Under the pieces are notes generated by a model. The model made no database searches, was not told where the DNA came from, and saw nothing but the letters and a program-made list of their open reading frames with translations. Of a stretch of DNA of 64,000 bases, positions 35,467 to 43,909 are shown piece by piece. Every line of letters starts with the position of its first letter. Within the stretch, counting starts at the first letter, position 1. Position numbers and translations under genes: made by a program. This stretch comes from JAEUJM01 sp044221555 (GTDB lineage Bacteria; Actinomycetota; Acidimicrobiia; Acidimicrobiales; DATDAH01). Location of the stretch: assembly GCA_044221555.1 (NCBI GenBank), contig JBGAOY010000007.1:62001-126000 (forward strand). Reading direction: 5' to 3'.

Positions 35467-36194
35467 TCCGCCAGCGTCAGGCCCGCGGGCAGCGCCAGGC
35501 GGTGGGCGGCGAGGCGGTCGGGGTCGGCCAGCAGCTCGCGGGTGGGTCCGTCGTCGACGATGCGGCCGCCGTCGAGGATCACCGAGCGCGGGCACAGCTC
35601 GAGCGCGTACGGCAGGTCGTGGGTGACCACGAGCAGCGTGAGGTCCAGTCCGGCCAGCACGCCGGCCAGGTCGCGGCGGGCGACCGGGTCGAGGTTCGCC
35701 GAGGGCTCGTCGAGCACCAGGGTCGACGGGTGCATGGCCAGCACCGTCGCCACGGCCACCCGGCGGCGCTCACCGAGACTCAGGTGATGCGGTGGGCGGT
35801 CGGCCACACCGGGCATGCCCACCTGGGCCAGCGCGGCGGCGACCCGATCGTCGATCTCGGCCGCGGTGAGCCCCAGGTTGGCGGGACCGAAGGCCACATC
35901 CTGGCGCACGGTGGGGCAGAACAGCTGGTCGTCGGGGTCCTGGAACACCAGGCCCACCCGTCGGCGGATCTCGGGCAGGTCGCCGTTGACGGCCGTGTCG
36001 AGACCGTCCACCACCACCCGTCCCTGCTGGGGGGCGAGGACCCCGTTCAGGTGCAGCACCAGCGTGGACTTGCCGGCGCCGTTGGGCCCGAGCACCGCCA
36101 CCCGCTCGCCGGTGGCCACCGCCAGATCGACGCCCCGCAGGGCCACCCGGCCGTCCGGGTAGGTGTGGTGGACGTCGACCACCTCGATGCTCAC
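35463..36194 (-). CDS. cbiO: ECF cobalt/nickel transporter ATPase
   Basis: 243 residues. ABC ATPase with Walker A GPNGAGKST (36-43), Q-loop VFQDPDDQLF (the DPDDQ(L/I)F form typical of ECF ATPases), signature LSLGERRR, Walker B TLVLDEPSANLD and VVTHDLPYAL. It powers uptake of Co2+ or Ni2+ with CbiM, the CbiN-like protein and CbiQ encoded upstream. A gap of 234 nt with a palindrome separates it from cbiQ, so it may have reduced or separate expression. Confidence 0.93.
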   Translation of the reverse strand: MSIEVVDVHHTYPDGRVALRGVDLAVATGERVAVLGPNGAGKSTLVLHLNGVLAPQQGRVVVDGLDTAVNGDLPEIRRRVGLVFQDPDDQLFCPTVRQDVAFGPANLGLTAAEIDDRVAAALAQVGMPGVADRPPHHLSLGERRRVAVATVLAMHPSTLVLDEPSANLDPVARRDLAGVLAGLDLTLLVVTHDLPYALELCPRSVILDGGRIVDDGPTRELLADPDRLAAHRLALPAGLTLAD

Positions 36195-36320
36195 TGGTCC
36201 ACCACCGCGAGGGGGTGGTGCCCCGCTTCGGGGCGCCGCCCTCCCCGACCGCGGCCGACGAATCCGGTGCTGGCCGGGGGGTGGCGCTCACGCCACGTGA
36301 CCGATTGCGGTGTTAGGTCC

Positions 36321-36369
36321 GTTCTCGACGCAATGACCGTCGGAAAACGACAGCTATGGCGTCGAGAAC
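36321..36369. repeat. 49-nt palindromic element between cbiQ and cbiO
   Basis: A perfect 11-bp stem (GTTCTCGACGC at 36321-36331, complement at 36359-36369) and an inner GTCG/CGAC stem with a GAAAA loop. It lies inside an operon, not at its end. The outer stem is related to the CTCGA-GCAAT stem of the 28622 array. Confidence 0.8.
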
Positions 36370-36428
36370 GGCGGGGTCGGCGACTGACGGCCACGGAGGG
36401 TGACGTCGCTCCTCGAGATCGCGTCATT

Positions 36429-37160
36429 TCACACCCCCGCGGCCAGCAGTGCCGCGGCGGCGCCGGTGATCGACACCCCGGCGAACGCCACGGCCACCAC
36501 CCAGTCGGCCCGTGGCACCGGTGCCTCGTCCACCCGGGGCCACGAGCCGTCGAATCCACGGGCCACCATCGCCACGTGCACCCGCTCGCCCCGCTCGAAC
36601 GAGCGGACGAACAGCGCCCCCGCGGTGGTGGCCACCGATCGGGCCTGCCACAACCAGCGGGGGTCGTCGCCCCGTGACACGCGTGCGATGCGGAGCCGTT
36701 CGAGCTCGCCGGCCACCACCTCGCCGTAGCGCACCATGAACCCACCGATGGCGGTGAGGGCCACGGGCACGCGCAGCCGGCCGAGCCCCGCAAGCAGGTC
36801 CCCCACTGGTGTGGTGGCGGAGAGCACCACGGCGACCGCGACGCCGATCGTCCCCTTGGCCAGGATGTTCCACGCCGACCACAGGCCGTCGACCGACAGG
36901 TCGACACCGGCCACCACGACCTGCTCACCGCGGGCCACGAACGGCAGGAACAGCGCGAACGCGACGAACGGCGCCTCGATCACCAGCCGGCGGGCCACCC
37001 GGCCCAACCGGAGCCCGGCCGCGAGGGCCACCAGCGCGACGGCGCCGGCGTCGATCGCGAACGCGGCGACGGCGGTACGGGGGGTCGCCACCACGCCGAC
37101 CACGAACGCCAGCGCCGCCACCAGCTTCACGTGGGCCGGCAGTCGGTGGACCGGGCTCAC
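36429..37160 (-). CDS. cbiQ: ECF cobalt/nickel transporter T component
   Basis: 243 residues with five to six membrane helices. It carries the two Ala-Arg-Gly-type coupling motifs that dock on the ATPase: RIARVSRGDDPRW near 155 and VAMVARGFDG near 200, preceded by SFERGERVH. It transmits ATP hydrolysis to the substrate-binding CbiM. The start at 37160 lies about 140 nt after the CbiN-like gene in a stretch with no other feature. Confidence 0.92.
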   Translation of the reverse strand: MSPVHRLPAHVKLVAALAFVVGVVATPRTAVAAFAIDAGAVALVALAAGLRLGRVARRLVIEAPFVAFALFLPFVARGEQVVVAGVDLSVDGLWSAWNILAKGTIGVAVAVVLSATTPVGDLLAGLGRLRVPVALTAIGGFMVRYGEVVAGELERLRIARVSRGDDPRWLWQARSVATTAGALFVRSFERGERVHVAMVARGFDGSWPRVDEAPVPRADWVVAVAFAGVSITGAAAALLAAGV

Positions 37161-37300
37161 CGAACCCGCTCCTGCTCGCTGCGCTCACGGGCCACTCGGG
37201 CCACGCCCTGGTGACTCGGGCTCACGACGTCCACGCCACCAGGCGCGAGGCCGGGCGGGTCGAAGCGGCCGTTCGATGCTCGGGCTCGCCGATCACCCGG

Positions 37301-37597
37301 TCACACCGACGCGTGGGTGTCGGCCCGGCGCCGCGTCCGCACCGCCAGTCCGGTGACACCGCTGCCGAGGACGAACACCAGCGCCACGCCGGCGACCCGC
37401 CACGGCCCCGTGGCGTACCCCGCAGCGGGACTGGCCGCGAAGGTGTGGTCGGCCTCGTGGTCGGCGAACGACTGGTCGGTCGCCACCCGCTCCAACCCGT
37501 CCGGCTCGCGGCTGGCCCACGGGGCGACGAACACGGCCAGCACCACCGCCAGTGCCAGCCCCCCGGCCACCAGCAGGGCCCGCGCTCGACTACTCAC
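37301..37597 (-). CDS. CbiN-like PDGLE-domain protein
   Basis: 98 residues. One N-terminal membrane helix (about 6-28), the PDGLE signature in SREPDGLERVA, an extracytoplasmic loop, and a second helix near the C-terminus. PDGLE proteins complement CbiM or NikM in Co/Ni ECF transporters. The GTG at 37597 overlaps the cbiM stop (GTGA), indicating coupling and fixing the start. Confidence 0.85.
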   Translation of the reverse strand: MSSRARALLVAGGLALAVVLAVFVAPWASREPDGLERVATDQSFADHEADHTFAASPAAGYATGPWRVAGVALVFVLGSGVTGLAVRTRRRADTHASV

Positions 37598-38328
37598 GAC
37601 CGTGCCCCCTGGCCCACCCCGGATCTCGTGGTGCTCGACCACCCCCGACGTGGTTTTCCACCAGGATCTCCGGTTGTGGCCAGCAGGTCGCGGGCACCGA
37701 CGACGAGGTCGGGTCGGGCGGACAGCACCGCGGCCACCACGGCGCCGGTGATCACGCCCTCACCGATGCCGATCAGCGTGTGCACGCCCACCATCGCGCC
37801 CAGCACCGCTCGGAGGGACACGTCGGCGGTGCCCCCCACGGCGAACTCGAGGGTGAAGGCCAGCGCGGCCAGCACCACCGACACCCCTGCGGCCAGGCCG
37901 GCGGCCACCGTCACCCCGGCGTGCGATCGGGGCAGGACCAGCCGCAGGGCCCGGAAGACCACCCAGCCACCCAGGCAGGTGACCAGCGCCATGTTCACCA
38001 CGTTCAGGCCGAGCGCGCTGAGGCCCCCGTCGGCGAACAGCAGGCACTGGACCACCAGCACCACGGTGACGCACAACACGCCGGTCCAGGGGCCCACCAG
38101 CACCGCGGCCAGCACGCCGCCCAGCAGGTGGCCGCTGGTGCCGGCGGCGACGGGGAAGTTCAGCATCTGAGCTGCGAAGAGGAACGCCGAGGTCAGGCCG
38201 GCGAGTGCGATCTCCTTCTCCGCCAGCACCTCGCGGGTGCGGCGCAACGCCACCGCCACGCCCCCGATCGCCACCGCCCCCGCGGCCACCGAGGTGCGGG
38301 CGTCGATGAACCCGTCGGGGATGTGCAC
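37594..38328 (-). CDS. cbiM: ECF cobalt/nickel transporter S component
   Basis: 244 residues, six to seven helices. It starts MHIPDG, where the N-terminal amine and His2 bind the metal in CbiM/NikM structures, so the GTG start at 38328 is secure. Other family motifs are AQMLNFPVAAGTSGHLLGG and LFADGGLSALGLNVVNMA. No cobalamin-riboswitch box is seen upstream, so control is more likely by protein. The Fur-family gene immediately upstream is the obvious candidate. Confidence 0.94.
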   Translation of the reverse strand: MHIPDGFIDARTSVAAGAVAIGGVAVALRRTREVLAEKEIALAGLTSAFLFAAQMLNFPVAAGTSGHLLGGVLAAVLVGPWTGVLCVTVVLVVQCLLFADGGLSALGLNVVNMALVTCLGGWVVFRALRLVLPRSHAGVTVAAGLAAGVSVVLAALAFTLEFAVGGTADVSLRAVLGAMVGVHTLIGIGEGVITGAVVAAVLSARPDLVVGARDLLATTGDPGGKPRRGWSSTTRSGVGQGARS

Positions 38329-38400
38329 GGCCCTGTGTTACCGCAGTACGGCTGCTGCTGCAATCGCTTCGCAACAAGAGCCGGGAGCCGGGCCGGAAGG

Positions 38401-38829
38401 TCAGTGGCGGCAGTCGGCGCAGCGACCGGCGAGCACCAGGTGGTGCGACAGCTCGAAGCCCGTGGCCGCGTCCACCGCGGCGGCCAGCGGCTCGACCTGC
38501 TCGGTCGCCACCTCCTGCACCCGACCGCACACCGAGCACCGCAGGTGGTGGTGCGCCCCGGCGACCAGGTGCCACGCGGCGGCCTCTCGACCCGTCTCGG
38601 CCCGGTCGGCCGCACCCACCGCCTCGAGGGCCTCGAGCACCCGGTACACGGTCGACTGGTTGATGTCGGGGGCCGCCTGCTGCACCAGCGCGGTGAGCTC
38701 GTCCACGGTGACCGCGCCGTCGACGGCCACGAGGGCCTCGAGGATCGTGCGGCGCGCCGCCGTGCGCCGCCCCCCGTCACGGGCCAGTCGCTCGAAGAGG
38801 TCGTCGACCGCGGTGGCGGGCTCCGGCAT
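38401..38829 (-). CDS. Fur-family metal-responsive repressor
   Basis: 142 residues. Winged helix (RTAARRTILEALVAVDGAVTVDEL, then NQSTVYRVLEALEAVG) and the Zn/metal region HHHLRCSVCGRVQEV plus C-terminal CADCRH (two CxxC pairs). Fur-family members sense Fe, Zn, Ni or Mn. Its position 72 nt upstream of cbiM on the same strand suggests it is a nickel- or cobalt-responsive (Nur-like) regulator of the transporter; this is inference. GACACT lies 6 nt before ATG 38829. Confidence 0.9.
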   Translation of the reverse strand: MPEPATAVDDLFERLARDGGRRTAARRTILEALVAVDGAVTVDELTALVQQAAPDINQSTVYRVLEALEAVGAADRAETGREAAAWHLVAGAHHHLRCSVCGRVQEVATEQVEPLAAAVDAATGFELSHHLVLAGRCADCRH

Positions 38830-38922
38830 CGCCGTAGTGTCCCACGGCGCCTGCGGTCCGCGTCGCGCCACTCCCCCGAGCGAGTCGCCGGTGAGGGCGG
38901 AGGGATGGGCGGAGGACGCGGC

Positions 38923-39273
38923 CTACAGGTCGTAGGCCGTCGGGTGGCGGGGCTGGTAGAGACCCACCGTGCCGCCCCCGGGCAGGCGAAGCGAAGTGAC
39001 CAGGCCCCAGCCGGCGTCGACCGTGGGCTCGGCCGGCTCGATCCCCTGCTCGGCGAGCTCGGCGGTGGTGGCCTCGAGGTCGTCGCACATGAAGTACAGC
39101 TCGTGGCTGGACGCGCCCTCGGTGGGGTGCACCGCCAGTTCCGCAGGTGGGGCCTTGAAGATCAGCCAGCCGTGGCCGGCATCGACGTCGGGGAGGCGCA
39201 GGACGTCGCGGAAGAAGGCCCGATCGGCCTCGGCGTCCCGGCTGTACAGGATGACGTGGGCACCGTTGATCAC
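38923..39273 (-). CDS. VOC (glyoxalase-fold) protein
   Basis: 116 residues, two beta-alpha-beta-beta-beta modules typical of the vicinal-oxygen-chelate superfamily (GAHVILYSRDAEADRAFFRDVL, then HELYFMCDDLEATTAELAEQGIE and LPGGGTVGLYQPRHP). Candidate ligands are His4, the Glu in HELYF and perhaps His in QPRHP. The reaction is unknown. GTG 39273 sits 6 nt after the TACGAT box, so the upstream extension of the frame is rejected. Confidence 0.85.
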   Translation of the reverse strand: MINGAHVILYSRDAEADRAFFRDVLRLPDVDAGHGWLIFKAPPAELAVHPTEGASSHELYFMCDDLEATTAELAEQGIEPAEPTVDAGWGLVTSLRLPGGGTVGLYQPRHPTAYDL

Positions 39274-39279
39274 CGCCCG

Positions 39280-39285
39280 ATCGTA
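39280..39285 (-). promoter_or_regulatory. -10 box of the VOC gene (TACGAT)
   Basis: Minus-strand TACGAT, 6 nt, then GTG 39273. Confidence 0.55.
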
Positions 39286-39289
39286 GGGC

Positions 39290-39580
39290 TCAACCGGTGA
39301 ACCGGGGAGCGACGAGCACGGGGACCGCCGGCGGGCCGCTGACATCGGGACCGGGCGGCGGCGGGGGCGCGGTCGTGGCGGTCGTGGTGGTCGTGGTGCT
39401 GGGCGCGGACGTCGTCGTCGTGGTGGTCGGGGGCGGCTCCCCGACCACCTGCACCGAGGCGGACGCGGTGTCGGCCCCGTCGACATCGGTGTCGAGGCGG
39501 GGGTCCGAGGTCAGCACCGCCGTGGCGGTGGCCAGCCCGGGCTCGTCGAGCCTGGCGACTTGACCGTGCGGGGTGCCGTC
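39290..39580 (-). pseudogene. possible 3' remnant of a surface-protein gene
   Basis: The minus strand reads without stop as GLATATAVLTSDPRLDTD, then a Pro/Thr-rich linker (PPPTTTTTT... TTAPPPPPG) and ends APRFTG with a stop at 39290. The only start is a GTG at 39517. The frame stays open further upstream without a start, and that upstream sequence is the antisense of xseA. The composition is that of exported-protein linkers seen elsewhere in the window. It could be a decayed C-terminus or chance. Confidence 0.3.
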
Positions 39581-39603
39581 GCCGCCACCATGCGCCCGGT
39601 CGG

Positions 39604-39609
39604 TAGGTT
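39604..39609 (+). promoter_or_regulatory. -10 box of xseA (TAGGTT)
   Basis: TAGGTT, 6 nt, then GTG 39616. Confidence 0.55.
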
Positions 39610-39615
39610 CACGGC

Positions 39616-40872
39616 GTGGATCAGCTGTTCGACACCGAGTCCCTCACCACGCTGACGGTCAGCGAGCTCAGCCAGCGCATCGGTGCCGTGCTGCGCCGGG
39701 GCTTCACCGCGCCGGTCTGGGTCGAGGGCGAGATCCACAGCCTCAGCCGCCCGGCCAGCGGCCACGTCTACTTCGACCTGGTCGAGCCCTCGGCCACGGC
39801 CCGCCGCGGGGCGGCGTCGATCCCGGTGGTCCTGTGGGAGTCCGACAAGCACGGCGTGAACCAGACGCTCCGTGTGCACGGCGCCGGCCTGCGCATGACC
39901 GACGGCCTGGCCGTGCGCATCCGCGGCACCGTCACCCTCTACGCCGCGCAGAGCCGCGTGCAGCTGCAGATGTCGACGATCGATCCCGCCTACACGCTGG
40001 GCCGCATGGCGGCCGAGCGCGACCGGCTGCTGCAGGCGCTGGCCGCCGAGGGCCTGCTCGACCGCAACGCCCGCCTGCGGCTGCCGGTGGTCCCGCTGCG
40101 AGTGGGTCTGGTCACCAGCGACGGCAGCGCCGCGTGCCACGACTTCCTGCACGAGCTCGAGGCCAGCGGCCTGGGCTGGCAGGTCACGCTCGTGCACGCC
40201 CGGGTACAAGGGCTCATGGCCGGCGCGGCGATCGCCACCGCGCTGCACCGGATGGCCGACCGCGACGTCGACGTGGTGGCCCTGGTGCGGGGCGGCGGCG
40301 CCCGATCCGACCTGGCCGCGTTCGACAACGAGCTCGTGGCCCGGGCCATCGCCCACTCGCCGGTGCCCGTGCTCACCGGCATCGGCCACGAGACCGACGA
40401 CAGCGTGGCCGACGCCGTCGCCCACACCCGCTTCAAGACGCCCACCGCCTGCGCCGCCGGCCTGGTCGACCAGGTGCGGCGATTCCGCGAGCGCCGCGAC
40501 GAGGCGTGGAGCGGCGTGGTCCACCGCACCGGTGCGCTGCTCGACCGCCACGAGCGGCACCTCGACGCCACCGCGGCCGCGTTCACGCGGGCAGGCGCAA
40601 CCTCGTTGCGGGGGTGCGCCACCCACCTCGACCGCGCCGCCGCCCGCTTGGCCGCGGGCGCTCCCCGGATCACCCGTCAGGCCGAGCGGCACCTCGACGC
40701 CCTCGAGTCCCGGGTGAAGGTGCTCGATCCGGCGCGGACCCTGGCCCGGGGCTGGTCGCTCACCCGCACCGCCGACGGGCGGCTGCTCCGCTCCGCCGAC
40801 GACGTCGGCCCCGGCGACCACCTGCTCACCCGGCTGGCCGACGGCGAGGTCCGGAGCGTGGTCGATGCCTGA
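39616..40872 (+). CDS. xseA: exodeoxyribonuclease VII large subunit
   Basis: 418 residues. An N-terminal OB-fold (LTVSELSQRIGAVLRRGFTAPVWVEGEIHSL... HVYFDL) is followed by the nuclease core with VGLVTSDGSAACHDFLHEL, VRGGGARSDLAAFDNE and PVLTGIGHETDDSVAD, all family hallmarks. The helical C-terminal part ends in the GWSLTR and L..GD motifs. With XseB it degrades single-stranded DNA from both ends in mismatch and recombination repair. The stop overlaps xseB by 8 nt. Confidence 0.95.
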   Translation: MDQLFDTESLTTLTVSELSQRIGAVLRRGFTAPVWVEGEIHSLSRPASGHVYFDLVEPSATARRGAASIPVVLWESDKHGVNQTLRVHGAGLRMTDGLAVRIRGTVTLYAAQSRVQLQMSTIDPAYTLGRMAAERDRLLQALAAEGLLDRNARLRLPVVPLRVGLVTSDGSAACHDFLHELEASGLGWQVTLVHARVQGLMAGAAIATALHRMADRDVDVVALVRGGGARSDLAAFDNELVARAIAHSPVPVLTGIGHETDDSVADAVAHTRFKTPTACAAGLVDQVRRFRERRDEAWSGVVHRTGALLDRHERHLDATAAAFTRAGATSLRGCATHLDRAAARLAAGAPRITRQAERHLDALESRVKVLDPARTLARGWSLTRTADGRLLRSADDVGPGDHLLTRLADGEVRSVVDA

Positions 40873-41116
40873 TCCCGCCGATCCCGCCGATCCGACCGGG
40901 TCCACCGACGCCCCCGCCGGCTACGCCGAGGCGCTGGTCGAGCTCGAGGCGATCCTGGTCGAGCTCGACGACGACACCCTCGACGTCGACCTGCTGGCCA
41001 CCCGGGTGGCCCGCGCCGCCACGCTCATCGCCTTCTGCCGCGACCGGATCGACGGGGCCCGCATGGAGGTCGAGCGCATCGTCGCCGATCTCGAGGACGG
41101 CCCCGAGCCCGACTGA
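40865..41116 (+). CDS. xseB: exodeoxyribonuclease VII small subunit
   Basis: 83 residues. The conserved core GYAEALVELEAILVELDDDTLDVDLLATRVARAATLIAFCRDRI matches XseB. An N-terminal Pro/Asp-rich stretch of about 18 residues precedes it. The small helical protein binds in several copies to the XseA C-terminal helices. It overlaps xseA, so expression is coupled. Confidence 0.95.
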   Translation: MPDPADPADPTGSTDAPAGYAEALVELEAILVELDDDTLDVDLLATRVARAATLIAFCRDRIDGARMEVERIVADLEDGPEPD

Positions 41117-41124
41117 GCTGCGGC

Positions 41125-41178
41125 GTCCCGCGGGCGACACCGGTCCCGCGGGCGACACCGGTCCCGCTGGCGGTTGCG
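41125..41178 (+). repeat. three tandem 18-bp units
   Basis: GTCCCGCGGGCGACACCG at 41125 and 41143 and a diverged copy at 41161, between xseB and the ArsR gene. Each perfect unit contains CCCGCGGG, a short palindrome. Confidence 0.8.
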
Positions 41179-41189
41179 GGCCGTGAACC

Positions 41190-41217
41190 TGTCAATCTGA
41201 CAATATCGTCATATAAT
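41190..41217 (+). promoter_or_regulatory. promoter/operator of the arsR-sulP unit
   Basis: Perfect -10 TATAAT at 41212-41217 ends 6 nt before GTG 41224. Upstream, TGTCA-ATC-TGACA (41190-41202) is a perfect inverted repeat, and ATAT is repeated around CGTC. An AT-rich island in GC-rich DNA, typical of an ArsR operator. Confidence 0.7.
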
Positions 41218-41223
41218 GAAGAT

Positions 41224-41592
41224 GTGGAAGCTCTGCCGACCTCGTCCGCCGCCGCACTGAGCCGGCCGTTGTCGGAGGTGAAGGCCGAGTTGTTCAAGGC
41301 GCTCGCCCACCCCGCCCGGGTACGGGTGCTCGAGGTGCTGGTCGACGGCGAGCGCTCGGTCGGTGACCTGCAGCCGCTGGTGGGCATCGAGTCGTCGCAC
41401 CTCAGCCAGCAGCTCGGCGTGCTGCGCCGGGCCGGGCTGGTCACCACCCGCAGGGAGGGGTCGTCGGTGTACTACGCACTGCGCGATCCCCTCGTGGCCG
41501 AACTGCTGGCGGTCGCCAAGCAGTTGCTGCTGAGCACGCTGTCCGACACACGCGCCCTGCTCGACGGCCTCGCCGCCGAGCTCCCCCGATGA
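41224..41592 (+). CDS. ArsR/SmtB family repressor
   Basis: 122 residues. Winged helix: ELFKALAHPARVRVLEVLVDGERSVGDL, LVGIESSHLSQQLGVLRRAGLVTTRREGSSVYYAL. No Cys-based metal-binding motif (no CxC in helix alpha-3), so it may sense something other than As, Cd or Zn. The GTG start follows a consensus TATAAT by 6 nt. Its stop overlaps the SulP start (ATGA), so it very likely controls that transporter. Confidence 0.92.
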   Translation: MEALPTSSAAALSRPLSEVKAELFKALAHPARVRVLEVLVDGERSVGDLQPLVGIESSHLSQQLGVLRRAGLVTTRREGSSVYYALRDPLVAELLAVAKQLLLSTLSDTRALLDGLAAELPR

Positions 41593-43394
41593 CGACGGCC
41601 GCGCCGGCGACGCCGTCGACCCCGCCCCCCACGACCCCGCCGCCCACGACCCCTGTTCCCGAGGGTCCGGCCCCCGGGGGGCCGGGTGACGACGCCCGTC
41701 GAATCGGGGTGGCGCTCGGGCGCGTGGGCGGGCTGCTTCCCCGGTCGGCCGACTACGCCGGCTTCCGCGCCCACTGGCGCAAGGACGTGGTGGCCGGGCT
41801 CACCGTGGCCGTCGTGGCCCTGCCGCTGGCCCTCGCCTTCGGCATCACCACCGGGCTCGGCGCCGCCGCCGGCCTCACCACCGCCATCGTGGCCGGTCTG
41901 GTCGCCGCCCTGTTCGGCGGTTCGAACGTGCAGGTGTCGGGACCCACCGGGGCCATGACCGTCGTGCTCGTGCCCCTCGTCGCCCGCTACGGGGTCGACG
42001 GTGTGGCCATCGTGGGCGTGATGGCCGGCGTGCTCGTGGTGCTCGCGGCGGTGCTCCGCCTGGGTCGCTACCTGTCCTACATCCCGTGGCCGGTGGTGGA
42101 GGGCTTCACCCTCGGGATCGCCGTGATCATCTTCCTGCAGCAGGTGCCCAACGCGCTCGGGGTGCCGAAGCCCGCAGGCGAGAACACCGCAGTGGTCGCC
42201 GGCCGCGCCGTGGTCGACGCGCTCGGTGGCTCGGGCAGCCTCGCCGCGGTCGGGCTCGTGGCCCTGGTGGTCGCGCTCATGGTGGCCACCCCGCGGATCC
42301 ACCGCTCGCTGCCGGCGTCACTGCTGGCGGTGCTCGCGGCCACCGTCATCGCCGTGGTGGCCGGCCTCGACGTGGCCACCATCGGCACGCTCCCCTCGTC
42401 GCTGCCAGGGCCCCACCTGCCCCACGTGGTGTTCGGCGAGCTCGACCAGTACCTCAGCGCCGCGTTCGCCATCGCCGCGCTGGCCGCCATCGAGAGCCTG
42501 CTGTCGGCCAAGGTCGCCGACGGCATGGCCGACCTCCCCCGCCACGACCCCGACCGCGAGCTGTTCGGCCAGGGCCTGGCCAACCTGGTGAGCCCGGTGT
42601 TCGGCGGCATGCCCGCCACCGGGGCCATCGCCCGCACCGCGGTCAACGTCCGCGCCGGCGCCCGCACGAGGGTCGCCGCCCTGGTGCACTCGTTCACCCT
42701 GGTGCTGGTGGTGTTGTTCGCCGCCGGAGTGGTGGCCCACATCCCGCTGGCGGCGCTGGCGGGCGTGCTGATGGTGACGGCCGTGCGCATGGTCGATCTC
42801 CACAACGTGCGGGCCGTCCTGCGGTCCACCCGCTCCGACGCCCTCGTGCTCAGCGTGACCGCCCTCGCCACCGTGGTGTTCGACCTGATCGTCGCGGTCG
42901 AGATCGGCGTCGCCGCGGCGGCGGTGCTCGCGCTCCGGCACGTGGCCCGCACCGCCGAGGCCGTGCCCGAAGGCGTGGCGGTCGAGGTCGACGCCGCCGC
43001 CGAGCACGACCTCCTGGCCGAGCACATCGTCACCTACCGGCTCGACGGCGCCCTGTTCTTCGGTGCCGCGCAGCGGTTCCTCACCGAACTGGCGGCGGTG
43101 GCCGACGTGAAGGTGGTGATCCTGCGGCTCCCCGGCCTGCAGATGCTCGACGCCACCGGCGCCCAGGCCCTCGGCGAGATCGTGGACGACCTCGAGCACC
43201 GTCACATCACCGTGCTCATGAAGGGCCCGCGCCCCGAGCACCTCCGCGTCCTACACGCGGTCGGCGCCATCGACCGGCTGGCCAGCGAGCACCACCTCTT
43301 CACCGACCTGGACGACGCCATCGCCCACGCTCGGGTGCACGTCGGTCGGGTCCCCCTCCCGTCGGCCGCTCCCTCCAACCAGTCGACGTCGTAG
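41589..43394 (+). CDS. SulP-family anion transporter with STAS domain
   Basis: 601 residues. After a Pro/Thr-rich N-terminus of about 45 residues comes the SulP (SLC26) membrane domain: DVVAGLTVAVVALPLALAFGI, NVQVSGPTGAMTVVLVPLV, then PATGAIARTAVNVRAGARTRVAA. The STAS domain occupies about 470-590 (ALFFGAAQRFLTEL, VVILRLPGLQMLDATGAQAL). Such proteins carry sulfate, bicarbonate or other anions. The substrate is open; no carbonic anhydrase or sulfate genes are adjacent. It is coupled to the ArsR gene by a 4-nt overlap. Confidence 0.93.
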   Translation: MTTAAPATPSTPPPTTPPPTTPVPEGPAPGGPGDDARRIGVALGRVGGLLPRSADYAGFRAHWRKDVVAGLTVAVVALPLALAFGITTGLGAAAGLTTAIVAGLVAALFGGSNVQVSGPTGAMTVVLVPLVARYGVDGVAIVGVMAGVLVVLAAVLRLGRYLSYIPWPVVEGFTLGIAVIIFLQQVPNALGVPKPAGENTAVVAGRAVVDALGGSGSLAAVGLVALVVALMVATPRIHRSLPASLLAVLAATVIAVVAGLDVATIGTLPSSLPGPHLPHVVFGELDQYLSAAFAIAALAAIESLLSAKVADGMADLPRHDPDRELFGQGLANLVSPVFGGMPATGAIARTAVNVRAGARTRVAALVHSFTLVLVVLFAAGVVAHIPLAALAGVLMVTAVRMVDLHNVRAVLRSTRSDALVLSVTALATVVFDLIVAVEIGVAAAAVLALRHVARTAEAVPEGVAVEVDAAAEHDLLAEHIVTYRLDGALFFGAAQRFLTELAAVADVKVVILRLPGLQMLDATGAQALGEIVDDLEHRHITVLMKGPRPEHLRVLHAVGAIDRLASEHHLFTDLDDAIAHARVHVGRVPLPSAAPSNQSTS

Positions 43395-43438
43395 CGCCCG
43401 GGCCCCGCCTCATCGTCAGCGGTACCGGTCGTCGCCGG

Positions 43439-43444
43439 TAGGGT
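43439..43444 (+). promoter_or_regulatory. -10 box TAGGGT
   Basis: TAGGGT, 6 nt, then GTG 43451. Confidence 0.55.
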
Positions 43445-43450
43445 CCGGCC

Positions 43451-43888
43451 GTGTCCATCGGGCTTCCTGCACTCTTCCTGCTGCTGCCGTTGCTCATCGG
43501 CGCGCTCTTCTTCGCGGTCCGGAGGCTCGACTTCTCCAAGAAGCTGATCGCGTTCGGCATGGTCTTCCTCGTCATCGCCGCAGCCGCGACGATCGGCGCC
43601 TCGGTGCTCCGGGCGCAGGCACGCGACAGCGGGTTCGAGGATTCGCTCGACCTGCTCGATGCCGCCGACATCACCACGACGGTCGCCCAGGTCACCGGCC
43701 TGCTCGGTGTGGTGACCATCGCCGGTGGCCTGCTCGTGCGCGGCGGCGCACCGGGCCCGGCGCCCGCACCGGGCGGGCCTGGGGAGCCGCTGGTCACCCT
43801 CGGCCCCGCCAAGAACTTCTGCGAGGGCTGCGGGACGCCGCTCACACCAAAGGCCGCCTTCTGCGGCGCCTGCGGCCGAGCAGTCTGA
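43451..43888 (+). CDS. membrane protein with C-terminal zinc ribbon
   Basis: 145 residues. Three hydrophobic segments (about 5-22, 32-50 and 80-97) are followed by a Gly/Pro linker and a C-terminal zinc ribbon, CEGCGTPLTPKAAFCGACG, with four Cys in two CxxC pairs. This architecture (membrane helices plus zinc ribbon) is widespread in actinobacteria, with no set function. The stop codon lies inside the terminator hairpin at 43885. It is leaderless from the box at 43439. Confidence 0.75.
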   Translation: MSIGLPALFLLLPLLIGALFFAVRRLDFSKKLIAFGMVFLVIAAAATIGASVLRAQARDSGFEDSLDLLDAADITTTVAQVTGLLGVVTIAGGLLVRGGAPGPAPAPGGPGEPLVTLGPAKNFCEGCGTPLTPKAAFCGACGRAV

Positions 43889-43909
43889 CCAGACGACCAG
43901 TCTGGTCAG
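43885..43909. terminator. bidirectional terminator hairpin
   Basis: A perfect 10-bp stem CTGACCAGAC/GTCTGGTCAG with a 5-nt loop, containing the TGA stop of the upstream gene. A second small hairpin (CACGC/GCGTG) lies near 43950. It lies between convergent genes, and the rest of the gap to 44042 holds nothing else recognisable. Confidence 0.75.

Noticed and set aside
38329..38400. Cobalamin riboswitch before cbiM
   Set aside because: The gap is only 72 nt and lacks any B12-box-like sequence or room for the aptamer.
39297..39563. Plus-strand 88-codon frame with a Val-rich hydrophobic run
   Set aside because: The Val run is the complement of the Thr/Pro linker codons on the other strand; no ribosome-binding site or family.
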